Source: CAZYTO01 sp964650405 (GTDB taxonomy: Bacteria; Acidobacteriota; Thermoanaerobaculia; Gp7-AA8). Taken from it: a stretch of DNA of 14,894 nucleotides. The position numbers and the translations under genes were made by a program. This document shows, one piece after another, positions 6,356-13,979 of the stretch. The first letter of the stretch is position 1. The number at the start of each line of letters is the position of its first letter. The notes under the pieces are model-generated. The model ran no database searches. It saw nothing but the letters and a program-made list of their open reading frames with translations, and had not been told where the DNA came from. Where the stretch lies: positions 1 to 14,894 of the forward strand of contig CAZYTO010000137.1 in assembly GCA_964650405.1 (NCBI GenBank). Reading direction: 5' to 3'.

Positions 6356-7246
6356 ATGACTTGGGCAGACTTGGATAGCTACGCTCGTCCTGTCCTCGAT
6401 GTATTTGGCCTGATCGGCGCCTGGATCGCGCTGGTCACCTTCAAGCGAAACGTCAGGATCAAGCGAGCCGAATGGCTATCCAGTCTGCATTCGAAGTTCT
6501 TCGAAGGGGCGAACTACAAGCAAATCAGAAGAATCCTCGACTATCGCACTCCCGAACTGAATCAACTCGAACACGCAATCTCGACTGGAGAGGCGAGCGA
6601 CCTCGTCGAGTCGTTCGTCGACTATCTGAACTTCTTCGAGTTCGTGGCGAGTCTCTGGAAGCTGGGGCAGCTGAAGCTGGAAGAGATCGCGATGCTCTTT
6701 GAGTACTATTTGAAGAACTTGAGTGGCCATGGCTTCGCTGCTGCATTCATGCCTCTCAGGGTTTTGAGAACCTCCAGTCTCTTCAAGCAGATCTGGCGAA
6801 GCGAAGGGGGAAGTCTTGATATGACCAACAGCTCCAGATTCCTCTTCGTCTACGGCACGCTCCGCAGAGATCCGGCCCACCAGGTCGCCAGTCTGCTCGC
6901 CAGCAAAGCCCGTTTCGTTGGAGCCGCGAGTGTTCCCGGGCAGTTGTTTGATCTAGGTGAGTACCCGGGAATGATCTCGAAGGAAGGCGCTGCCGTTGTC
7001 CACGGCGAGGTCTACGAAGTCGGACGAGATCGATGGCGAGACCTCATTGCGACGCTCGATCGCTACGAAGGTTGTGGCCCCGACGATCCGGAACCTCATG
7101 AGTATTCGCGCCGGTTGGTGGTAGCAAGACTCCAAAGCGGCGAGAAGCTCAACGTCTGGGCCTACCTTCTGAACAAACCCGTGGTTGGGCTCCCTGAGAT
7201 CAAGTCCGGGAACTATCTGGATTGGGTAGCCACTCGAAGAGCTTGA
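6356..7246 (+). CDS. Fusion of a membrane-anchored helical domain with a gamma-glutamylcyclotransferase-like (AIG2/GGCT) domain
   Basis: The 296-aa product has two parts. Residues 1-150 have one hydrophobic segment (about 15-30) and then a charged helical region (KRNVRIKRAEWLSSLHSKFF, FVDYLNFFEFVASLWKLGQL) resembling DUF4760-type membrane proteins; this link is tentative. Residues 160-290 are a GGCT-like barrel with substrate-loop YGTL (166-169), GQLFDLGEYPGMI, the catalytic glutamate position E238 in DRYEG, and HEYSRRLVVA. Such enzymes release 5-oxoproline from gamma-glutamyl compounds. An in-frame ATG at 6821 (M156) just before the cyclotransferase domain follows AAGGGGGAAG, a plausible internal Shine-Dalgarno, so a free cyclotransferase may also be made. 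Base and codon use is clearly more AT-rich than in its neighbours, and it opposes the kds/pyrG genes, suggesting acquisition. Confidence 0.85.
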   Translation: MTWADLDSYARPVLDVFGLIGAWIALVTFKRNVRIKRAEWLSSLHSKFFEGANYKQIRRILDYRTPELNQLEHAISTGEASDLVESFVDYLNFFEFVASLWKLGQLKLEEIAMLFEYYLKNLSGHGFAAAFMPLRVLRTSSLFKQIWRSEGGSLDMTNSSRFLFVYGTLRRDPAHQVASLLASKARFVGAASVPGQLFDLGEYPGMISKEGAAVVHGEVYEVGRDRWRDLIATLDRYEGCGPDDPEPHEYSRRLVVARLQSGEKLNVWAYLLNKPVVGLPEIKSGNYLDWVATRRA

Positions 7247-7276
7247 GGAATGGCGCCATAGCACCACTTCCCACGC

Positions 7277-7304
7277 GGAGCCCGGCCGCGTTGGCCGGAG
7301 CTCC
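7277..7304. terminator. GC-rich hairpin between convergent genes
   Basis: GGAGCCCGGCC (7277-7287) and GGCCGGAGCTCC (7293-7304) pair over 11 bp with a single bulged T, around a 5-base loop GCGTT. It fills the 63-base gap between the stop codons of the cyclotransferase fusion and the small membrane protein. No T-tract on either side, so a bidirectional terminator is likely but unproven. Confidence 0.55.
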
Positions 7305-7309
7305 ATGAG

Positions 7310-7723
7310 CTACATTGCGGCGAACTTCCGGTTCGGCACCGCGATCCGTCCGCCGATCATCGTGCCGGCGATGTAGATGACAAACGAAACCGCAGAGAAC
7401 CAGACCGGCTGCGGAATGACGAAGGCGTTGCAGACCCCGCCTGCCATTAGCAAAGCGCCGGTGACGTAGGCGGGAACGCGGCTGCGTCCGATGCCCGCCG
7501 CGACCGAGGTGCCGGCCACGGTGGCCGCGAGCCAGCCCAGGAGCACGATCACCAGCGCGGTCACGGGCAGCCGGGACACATAGGCTTTCACCTGCGTGAA
7601 GTCGTTCATGTTCGTACCTGGCGCCGGCGGATAGAGCTGGTGGGGAATCGCCTCCGCCGCCATGACGATGGCGAAGGCGATGACCAGCCCGGCGATGACG
7701 CCGGAGATCCGCCGGAGCAACAA
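7310..7723 (-). CDS. Small hypothetical membrane protein (four predicted TM helices)
   Basis: An unrecognised 137-aa protein with four hydrophobic segments at about 7-25, 52-76, 83-103 and 107-125 and a short basic C-terminus (VPNRKFAAM). A periplasmic or cytoplasmic loop at 26-50 carries HQLYPPAPGTNMND, similar in style to small uncharacterised membrane proteins annotated only as hypothetical. The first possible codon is TTG at 7723, directly abutting the pyrG stop with no intervening base; the next in-frame ATG is residue 21, inside the first membrane helix, which makes the TTG more likely. Translation is probably coupled to pyrG termination. Function unknown. Confidence 0.7.
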   Translation of the reverse strand: MLLRRISGVIAGLVIAFAIVMAAEAIPHQLYPPAPGTNMNDFTQVKAYVSRLPVTALVIVLLGWLAATVAGTSVAAGIGRSRVPAYVTGALLMAGGVCNAFVIPQPVWFSAVSFVIYIAGTMIGGRIAVPNRKFAAM

Positions 7724-9376
<1,653 letters not shown>

Positions 9377-9401
9377 GCCCTTCCTCCCTTTCAATGTTCA
9401 G

Positions 9402-9468
9402 AAACCGGAAATCAGAAATCGGGCACACGTGTACCGCGCGCGTGTTTCTGATCGCTGATTTCCAGTTT
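9402..9468. repeat. Imperfect inverted repeat upstream of pyrG
   Basis: AAACCGGAAATCAG (9402-9415) and CTGATTTCCAGTTT (9455-9468) match as an inverted repeat at 13 of 14 positions. Overlapping alternative pairing is possible (ATCAGAAA 9411-9418 with TTTCTGAT 9445-9452), and GAAATCA is itself tandem. It lies 26 bases upstream of the pyrG start, in its likely leader or promoter region. Confidence 0.5.
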
Positions 9469-9506
9469 GTGGGGACTTTGATTCTGGATACGTCGGGATG
9501 TAGAGG

Positions 9507-9527
9507 CAGTGAGCCTGAGGCTCACTG
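9507..9527 (-). terminator. Perfect hairpin downstream of kdsB
   Basis: CAGTGAGCC and GGCTCACTG form a perfect 9-bp stem with a TGA loop, 14 bases past the kdsB stop codon in the direction of transcription. There is no following T-run, so it may be a weak or factor-assisted terminator or a processing site between kdsB and pyrG. Confidence 0.5.
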
Positions 9528-9540
9528 ATTTCTCCGAAGA

Positions 9541-10278
9541 TCACGTGTGTTTCGCAAGCTCTTTCTCGACGCGGTCGACGTCTTCCGGACGGTCGACTCC
9601 CAGGTGCGGTTTGTCGGTTTCGACGACTCGGATTTTAAAGCCGTTCTGAAGGGCTCGCAACTGTTCGAGCGATTCGGCTCGCTCCAGCGGAGAGGGGGGG
9701 AGCGCCACCAGGGCCTCCAGGGCGGCGCGCTGGTAGGCGTAGACCCCGATGTGCCTGCGGGCCAGCCCGACTGAGCCGAACGGGATGGGCGCGCGGGAGA
9801 AATAGAGGGCGTCGCCCCGGGCATCAGTGACGACCTTGACCACGTCGCGGCTCAGGTATTCCTCGTCGGTCTCGATGGGCGAGGCCAGGGTGGCCATGGC
9901 CGGAGCGTCGCTGCCCTGCAGTGCGTCGATGAGGGCGTCGACGTTGGCGATGTCGATCAGCGGCTCGTCGCCCTGGACGTTCACGATCTGGTCGAACCGT
10001 ACGTTCTCGGCCGACTCCAGCAGGGGTAGGGCGGCGGCGATGCGGTCCGTGCCGGTGTGGAAGTCGCCGAGTGGGCGGACCACGTTCCCGCCGAACTCGA
10101 GCACATGGCTGAGGATCCGGTCATCGTCCGTGGCCACATAGACGACGGCGGCCCGGCGCGAGGCCGCGGCACGGCGGTAGACGCGCTCGATGAGCGAAAC
10201 GCCGGCGATGCGTGCCAGCGGCTTACCGGGAAAGCGCGTCGAGGCCCAGCGCGCGGGAATTACAATCGCGGCATTCAT
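9541..10278 (-). CDS. kdsB: 3-deoxy-manno-octulosonate cytidylyltransferase (CMP-Kdo synthetase)
   Basis: Activates Kdo with CTP to CMP-Kdo for transfer onto lipid A; cytoplasmic nucleotidyltransferase fold. The product from ATG 10278 is 245 aa, against 248 in Escherichia coli, and holds the usual blocks: IPARWASTRFPGKPLA (nucleotide-binding loop), DFHTGTDRIAAAL, IVNVQGDEPLI (metal-binding aspartate), LYFSRAPIPFGS and RRHIGVYAYQRAALEAL, ending with GVDRPEDVDRVEKEL. The reading frame stays open farther upstream, but family alignment and a TAGAAT box 8 bases before this ATG fix the start. No Shine-Dalgarno is seen. It is divergent from the jelly-roll gene, with a GC-word repeat in between, and pyrG follows on the same strand. 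Confidence 0.97.
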   Translation of the reverse strand: MNAAIVIPARWASTRFPGKPLARIAGVSLIERVYRRAAASRRAAVVYVATDDDRILSHVLEFGGNVVRPLGDFHTGTDRIAAALPLLESAENVRFDQIVNVQGDEPLIDIANVDALIDALQGSDAPAMATLASPIETDEEYLSRDVVKVVTDARGDALYFSRAPIPFGSVGLARRHIGVYAYQRAALEALVALPPSPLERAESLEQLRALQNGFKIRVVETDKPHLGVDRPEDVDRVEKELAKHT

Positions 10279-10286
10279 GGGTCCGG

Positions 10287-10292
10287 ATTCTA
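10287..10292 (-). promoter_or_regulatory. TAGAAT -10 box of kdsB, leaderless arrangement
   Basis: Minus-strand TAGAAT ends 8 bases before the kdsB ATG; the interval CCGGACCC holds no Shine-Dalgarno. The region where a -35 would lie is the repeat at 10299-10328, and no consensus hexamer is visible. Confidence 0.45.
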
Positions 10293-10298
10293 CTGATT

Positions 10299-10328
10299 GG
10301 CGAGCGGGGAGCGGCGAGCGGCGGGGGC
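10299..10328. repeat. GAGCGG-word repeat between kdsB and the jelly-roll gene
   Basis: GGCGAGCGGGGAGCGGCGAG followed by CGGCGGGGGC. It shares its core with the arms of the inverted repeat at 11303-11440 and with GGGCGAGCGGGGAGGC at 13772-13787. Confidence 0.55.
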
Positions 10329-10360
10329 CAGCCCGCATTTCGCCCGGCGACCTCCGGCTC

Positions 10361-11290
10361 ATGCGCCGCCTCTCGTTCGGTCTCGTGCTCCTCGTTCTCT
10401 TCGTCTTCGCCTTCAGCCGCCTCGAGCTGCTCTACGGCGACAAGTTTTTCGACGTGTCGAACACGGGAACCGCGGAGTGGATCTGGATGCCGCTGCGCAT
10501 GGCCGACGGTTCGCCGGCGGCGTTCTATGCCACGCGTGAGTTCGACCTGCCGTCCTCGCGCCAGTTCACGCGCATCAAGATCCTCGGCGATCCGGAGTAC
10601 ACCCTCTACTTCAACGGCCGCGAGATCGGAGGCCGGCGGGTGGGGGAGGAGAGCGCTCTCGACGTTTACGACGTCAGTGCTCTGGCCCGCGACCGCGGCA
10701 ATCGCCTGGTGGCGGCGCTGCGCAGCTCGAACGGCGTCGGCGGGCTGATCGTCTCCGTCGATCTCACCCAGGAGTTTCGGAACTACGTCGTGACCGATCG
10801 CGCCTGGCACGTCGTCTCGACGTGGCAGCCGGATATCCTCCAGCGCGACCACGCCCCGATGACGAAGCCCCTGCTCCTCGGCAGGCCGCCCGCCCGGCGC
10901 TGGAACTACCTCTCCCGCCGTGACGGAAACCTCTTTCCGCCGCGGAAGGAAACGCTCGTTCCCCACGAGAGTTTCGCCTTCAGGACGAAGCTCGCCGGCA
11001 TCGAGGTGAAGGATGGTGTGCCGGTGACGGTGGCCGTCCCGGTCGCCGCCACCGCCTACGACTTCGGAGTCGGAGCCACCGGCCGCCTGCAGCTCACGGC
11101 GCCTCCGTCGGCCGGGTCCCGCGTGGTGCGGGTTCGCTTCACCACGGAGCGCAGCGAGCTGTTCGACGTGGAAGGCGGCGTCGAGACCTTCACCTTCGCG
11201 CCGGGCGAGACGACCATCGTCGATCCCGAGACCAGGATCTTTCGCTATGCCGAGGTGTACGACAAGGCGGGGGCAACGCTGGTTCGATGA
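10361..11290 (+). CDS. Membrane-anchored or secreted jelly-roll (rhamnosidase N-domain-like) protein
   Basis: A 309-aa protein starting MRRLSFGLVLLVLFVFAFSR, a signal peptide or single anchor helix. Residues 38-135 resemble the galactose-binding-like beta-sandwich found before the catalytic domain of alpha-L-rhamnosidases: AEWIWMPL, AFYATREFDLP, ILGDPEYTLYFNGREIGGRR, YDVSALARDRGNRLVAAL, NGVGGLIVSVDL. Residues 200-300 look like a second beta domain (YDFGVGATGRLQLTAPPS, VETFTFAPGETTIVDPETRI). The (alpha/alpha)6 catalytic barrel of that enzyme family is absent, so this is more likely a carbohydrate-binding surface protein than an enzyme. The ATG at 10361 was chosen because the hydrophobic helix starts there; the Shine-Dalgarno is poor. 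It is divergent from kdsB. The resemblance is from motif memory, hence moderate confidence in function. Confidence 0.7.
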   Translation: MRRLSFGLVLLVLFVFAFSRLELLYGDKFFDVSNTGTAEWIWMPLRMADGSPAAFYATREFDLPSSRQFTRIKILGDPEYTLYFNGREIGGRRVGEESALDVYDVSALARDRGNRLVAALRSSNGVGGLIVSVDLTQEFRNYVVTDRAWHVVSTWQPDILQRDHAPMTKPLLLGRPPARRWNYLSRRDGNLFPPRKETLVPHESFAFRTKLAGIEVKDGVPVTVAVPVAATAYDFGVGATGRLQLTAPPSAGSRVVRVRFTTERSELFDVEGGVETFTFAPGETTIVDPETRIFRYAEVYDKAGATLVR

Positions 11291-11302
11291 CACGGGGGTC
11301 GT

Positions 11303-11440
11303 GGGCGAGCGGGAGAGCGGCGAGCGGCGAGCGGGAGATAGTCGAGCGGCGGGCGGGTCAGGAGCCGGAGCGAGCAGCGAGCGGGGCAAGGCAGGCGGCT
11401 GAAGCCCTTCCGCTCGCCGCTCGCCGCCCCCCGCTCGCCC
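11303..11440. repeat. Long inverted repeat filling a convergent intergenic gap
   Basis: The left arm (11303-11334) and right arm (11410-11440) are reverse complements except for a 3-4 base patch: 11 bp of GGGCGAGCGGG and 17 bp of CGGCGAGCGGCGAGCGG match exactly. The 75-base loop contains more degenerate GAGCGG words. The arms begin 12 bases after one stop codon and end 1 base before the opposing stop codon. Likely a strong bidirectional barrier to transcription or a mobile repeat. Confidence 0.75.
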
Positions 11441-11441
11441 G

Positions 11442-12173
11442 TCAGTAGATTACTTTCCGTACGAAGTAGTCCTCTTTCGAGATCTGCTTGTTGTCGAGGG
11501 CCAGGGCGTCCTCGCGGGTCATCTGAAAGCGGCCGGAGGAGCCGCCCATGGTGGTCTTCATGAAGAGCTCGACCATGTCCAGCTTCACTCCCGGAACGCC
11601 GGCGTCCCGGACGGCCAGGAAGGCGGTGGCGGAGATGGCGTTGAAGACCTTCTCCTCGCTGTCGGCGGTCAGGTCGCAGCGAATGGAATGGGCTCCGGTC
11701 GGCGTAACCTTGTGCTCGAAGATGCCGACGTTCTCGTAGGCGCGCTCGAACTTCTGCATCACCTCCATGCTCAGCTCACCTGCGCCCGCGGCGATGACCG
11801 GCGCGGAGGTCGTGGTCGACGGAGCGGGAGGGGGCGGCGTGTTGTTCACCGGCTGGCGGAGCCTGATCTGGGAGCCGAGGCCCTGCTGTTGGGCGGTGGC
11901 GGGGCTGCCGGTGCTGCCGCCGGAGATGTTGATGACCTGGGCGCCGTTGAACTTCGTCGCCTCCTCCGACTTCGCCACGTCGTACTGCGTGGCGTCGACA
12001 TTGAACGTCTGCCCGCCGAGAGTGGTGAACGTGGCCTTGCCGTTGGCGATGGTTGGTTTCTGCCGGCACTCGTAGCGCGAGCCGTCCTTGAGGACGACCC
12101 AGTACGAGGCGGCGAACGCGTTCGCGGCAAACAACGTGGCGACGGCGGCGGCGATCCACAGTGATTTCTTCAT
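11442..12173 (-). CDS. Secreted hypothetical protein
   Basis: An unrecognised 243-aa protein with a clear signal peptide (MKKSLWIAAAVATLFAANAF, then AASYW), so the mature form is periplasmic or outer. Residues 24-72 (YWVVLKDGSRYECRQKPTIA onward, then GKATFTTLGGQTFNVDATQY) form a compact beta-rich region of the kind seen in secreted proteins of Acidobacteriota-like genomes; this is an impression, not a family match. A P/S/T/Q-rich linker covers 85-130 (NNTPPPPAPSTTTSAP), and the C-terminal 100 residues form a second charged alpha/beta domain. The start is supported by GGGGG upstream and a TATAAT box farther up. It ends one base from the long inverted repeat, facing the jelly-roll gene, and is divergent from DAHP synthase. 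Confidence 0.8.
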   Translation of the reverse strand: MKKSLWIAAAVATLFAANAFAASYWVVLKDGSRYECRQKPTIANGKATFTTLGGQTFNVDATQYDVAKSEEATKFNGAQVINISGGSTGSPATAQQQGLGSQIRLRQPVNNTPPPPAPSTTTSAPVIAAGAGELSMEVMQKFERAYENVGIFEHKVTPTGAHSIRCDLTADSEEKVFNAISATAFLAVRDAGVPGVKLDMVELFMKTTMGGSSGRFQMTREDALALDNKQISKEDYFVRKVIY

Positions 12174-12209
12174 GCGTACATCCCCCGGAATCCTGCTGTT
12201 GGGCGCTGA

Positions 12210-12215
12210 ATTATA
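12210..12215 (-). promoter_or_regulatory. TATAAT -10 box of the secreted hypothetical gene
   Basis: Minus-strand TATAAT, 36 bases before the ATG at 12173, leaving room for a leader of about 30 bases with the GGGGG ribosome-binding site. It shares four bases with the plus-strand box at 12212-12217. No clear -35. Confidence 0.5.
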
Positions 12216-12217
12216 CT
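12212..12217 (+). promoter_or_regulatory. TATACT -10 box of the DAHP synthase gene
   Basis: Plus-strand TATACT overlaps the opposing TATAAT. Transcription from here would begin near 12224 and give a leader of about 63 bases that contains the hairpin at 12237-12270. No clear -35. Confidence 0.4.
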
Positions 12218-12236
12218 TTGCAGGCTTCAGAACGCC

Positions 12237-12270
12237 GGTCCCTCTGAAGCCGATTCCGGTGCCAGGGACC
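12237..12270 (+). promoter_or_regulatory. Hairpin in the DAHP synthase leader
   Basis: GGTCCCT (12237-12243) and AGGGACC (12264-12270) are a perfect 7-bp inverted repeat with a 20-base loop, ending just before the AAGGA ribosome-binding site. It could influence translation of the first aromatic-pathway enzyme, but no leader peptide or known riboswitch is recognised. Confidence 0.4.
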
Positions 12271-12287
12271 AGCCAAAAGGAACCTCA

Positions 12288-13322
12288 ATGCTGATCGTGA
12301 TGGAGGCCGGAGCCCGGCCTGAGCAGATCGAAGCAGTCGTACGCCACGTCGAACGGATGGGCTTCAAGGCGCATCCCATTCCGGGAGCGCACCGCACGGC
12401 AATCGGCATCACGGGTCAGGCCGGCGCGGCCGACCCCGAGGTTCTCGAGAACTATCCCGGGGTCAAAGAAGTCATCCGGGTCTCCCACGCTTACAAGCTG
12501 GTCAGCCGCGAGGCGAAGCCGGACGACACGGTGGTCAACGTCGGGGGCGTCGACGTGGGCGGGAACGGGATCGTGGTCGTGGGCGGACCGTGCGCCGTGG
12601 AGTCGCTCGACCAGTCGCGCGCCATCGCGGAGGGGATCAAGGATGCCGGCGGTCAGCTCTACCGCGGCGGCGCCTACAAGCCCCGCACCTCTCCGTACTC
12701 TTTCCAGGGCCTCGGCGAGAAAGGGCTGGAGATCCTGGCCCGGGTCCGCGAGGAGTTCGACCTCCCCATCGTCACCGAGGCCATCGATACCGAGACCCTT
12801 CCGCTCGTCGACCAGTATGCCGATTGCATCCAGATCGGCGCCCGCAACATGCAGAACTTCTCGCTGCTGAAGGCCGCCGGACGGGCCCGCAAGCCGGTGC
12901 TCCTCAAGCGCGGCATGTCGGCCACGCTCGAAGAGCTCCTTCTTTCGGCCGAGTACATCATGTCGGAGGGGAACTACAAGGTCATCCTCTGCGAGCGCGG
13001 CGTGCGCACCTTTGCCGATCACACCCGGAATACGCTCGACCTTTCGGTCGTCCCGGCCATCAAGCGCATCAGCCACCTGCCGATCCTCGTGGATCCGAGT
13101 CACGGAACGGGCAAGCGCAACAAGGTCGCTCCGATGTCACGCGCCTCCATCGCGGTTGGCGCCGACGGCGTGTTGATCGAGGTCCACCACAAGCCGGAAG
13201 AGGCGCTCAGCGACGGCCCGCAGGCCGTTCTGCCGGAGACGTTTGCGCGCATCGTCCGCGAGTGCGACGCGATCGCCCAGGTGGTGGGACGCTCCCTGCA
13301 GCCGGCCCTGGCCGCGAGCTGA
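12288..13322 (+). CDS. aroF: 3-deoxy-7-phosphoheptulonate (DAHP) synthase, type I-beta with N-terminal regulatory domain
   Basis: Condenses PEP with erythrose-4-phosphate to DAHP, entry step of the shikimate pathway; cytoplasmic. Residues 1-70 form the ferredoxin-like (ACT-like) domain (MLIVMEAGARPEQIEAVVRH, GFKAHPIPGAHRTAIGI) that gives feedback inhibition in Thermotoga-type enzymes. The barrel carries GGPCAVES (99-106), GGAYKPRTSPYSFQGLG, QIGARNMQNFSLLKAAG, KPVLLKRGMSAT, ILCERGVRTF and ILVDPSHGTGKR. Metal ligands C102, H272, E298 and D309 are present, at the numbering I recall for the Thermotoga maritima enzyme. AAGGA lies 7-8 bases before the ATG. The enzyme is homologous to KdsA at 5385-6218 but of a different subfamily. 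It ends 2 bases from the opposing receiver gene's stop. Confidence 0.96.
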   Translation: MLIVMEAGARPEQIEAVVRHVERMGFKAHPIPGAHRTAIGITGQAGAADPEVLENYPGVKEVIRVSHAYKLVSREAKPDDTVVNVGGVDVGGNGIVVVGGPCAVESLDQSRAIAEGIKDAGGQLYRGGAYKPRTSPYSFQGLGEKGLEILARVREEFDLPIVTEAIDTETLPLVDQYADCIQIGARNMQNFSLLKAAGRARKPVLLKRGMSATLEELLLSAEYIMSEGNYKVILCERGVRTFADHTRNTLDLSVVPAIKRISHLPILVDPSHGTGKRNKVAPMSRASIAVGADGVLIEVHHKPEEALSDGPQAVLPETFARIVRECDAIAQVVGRSLQPALAAS

Positions 13323-13337
13323 CGTCATCCGGCCAGG
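13307..13337. terminator. Hairpin spanning the tail-to-tail DAHP synthase / receiver junction
   Basis: CCTGGCCG (13307-13314) and CGGCCAGG (13330-13337) form a perfect 8-bp stem. The 15-base loop contains TGACGTCA, a palindrome made of the two opposing stop codons. Both arms are coding. Bidirectional termination is inference; there is no T-tract. Confidence 0.5.
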
Positions 13338-13753
13338 CGCGTCGTATCGTCGGCGATCGAGCCCGACTGCTCGACGTACCGCGTCAGCATCTCCAGCTCC
13401 GCCGGCTTCCGCAGGACGCCACCGACGAGACCGATGATGGGCTCGATCACGGCCTCGGGAGCGCCGGTGAGGACGATGATCCGGCGCAGCATCTCCGGCT
13501 TCGTCTGGGTGATGACCGAGAGGACCGTCGCGCCGTGGACGTGGGGCATGCCGAGGTCGAGGATCACGGCATGGTAGTCGGCACTGTCGAGCCTCTTGAG
13601 GGCTTCGCGGCCGTCGGACACGGACTCGACGTGGTAGCCCTCACGCCGCAACGCCGTCACGCAGAGCGTGCGGACGCAGTCGTCGTCGTCCGCCACGAGA
13701 ACGCGGCGCTTGGTCAGTCGCATGGTGTCGTCGAAGGCGTCGAATGGGCTCAT
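13325..13753 (-). CDS. Single-domain response regulator receiver protein
   Basis: A 142-aa stand-alone CheY-like receiver with no output domain. It has the acidic cluster in VLVADDDDCVR, phospho-acceptor D66 (VILDLGMPHVHG), switch T96 (IIVLTGAPE) and K116 (VLRKPAE). After the receiver only a short tail remains (SGSIADDTTRLAG). The ATG at 13753 is preferred over a longer upstream frame because AGGAG lies about 8 bases upstream. Such proteins act in phosphorelays or chemotaxis-like signalling by protein contact. No histidine kinase or phosphotransferase is nearby, so it is an orphan here. Its stop lies 2 bases from the DAHP synthase stop on the opposite strand; a promoter was not recognised in the repeat-bearing upstream gap. 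Confidence 0.93.
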   Translation of the reverse strand: MSPFDAFDDTMRLTKRRVLVADDDDCVRTLCVTALRREGYHVESVSDGREALKRLDSADYHAVILDLGMPHVHGATVLSVITQTKPEMLRRIIVLTGAPEAVIEPIIGLVGGVLRKPAELEMLTRYVEQSGSIADDTTRLAG

Positions 13754-13787
13754 GAACGGCTCCTGTGTGTCGGGCGAGCGGGGAGGC

Positions 13788-13827
13788 AAAGGCTGGAAGG
13801 CGGAAAGGCTGGAAGGCGGAAAGGCTT
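13788..13827. repeat. 16-bp tandem repeat, about 2.5 copies
   Basis: AAAGGCTGGAAGGCGG occurs at 13788-13803 and identically at 13804-13819, then a partial copy AAAGGCTT. It lies 34 bases upstream of the receiver gene start, directly after a GGGCGAGCGGGGAGGC word at 13772-13787. Confidence 0.8.
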
Positions 13828-13979
13828 GTCTTCCGGCTTCACGCCCTCCGCTCGTTGCTTGCCCCGCGTTGCTGGCTGCTACCTGCTCGCAGGCAAAGCA
13901 ATACGCGAACCATGTGGCGGCGTATGGAAGGCGAGATTACTGGTGAACGCGTCATGTATCCTTCGCGCCGCCAGACGAC

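Noticed and set aside
4725..6359. A 544-codon open frame opposite kdsA and the GT-C-like gene
   Set aside because: It spans two real genes on the other strand and has a charged, repetitive translation with no recognisable domain.
12288..13322. A second KdsA
   Set aside because: The N-terminal ferredoxin-like domain and the GARNMQN and KRGMSAT blocks are those of DAHP synthase, not Kdo-8-P synthase.
13788..13827. CRISPR-like repeats
   Set aside because: The units are only 16 bases, directly adjacent with no spacers, and no cas genes are present.
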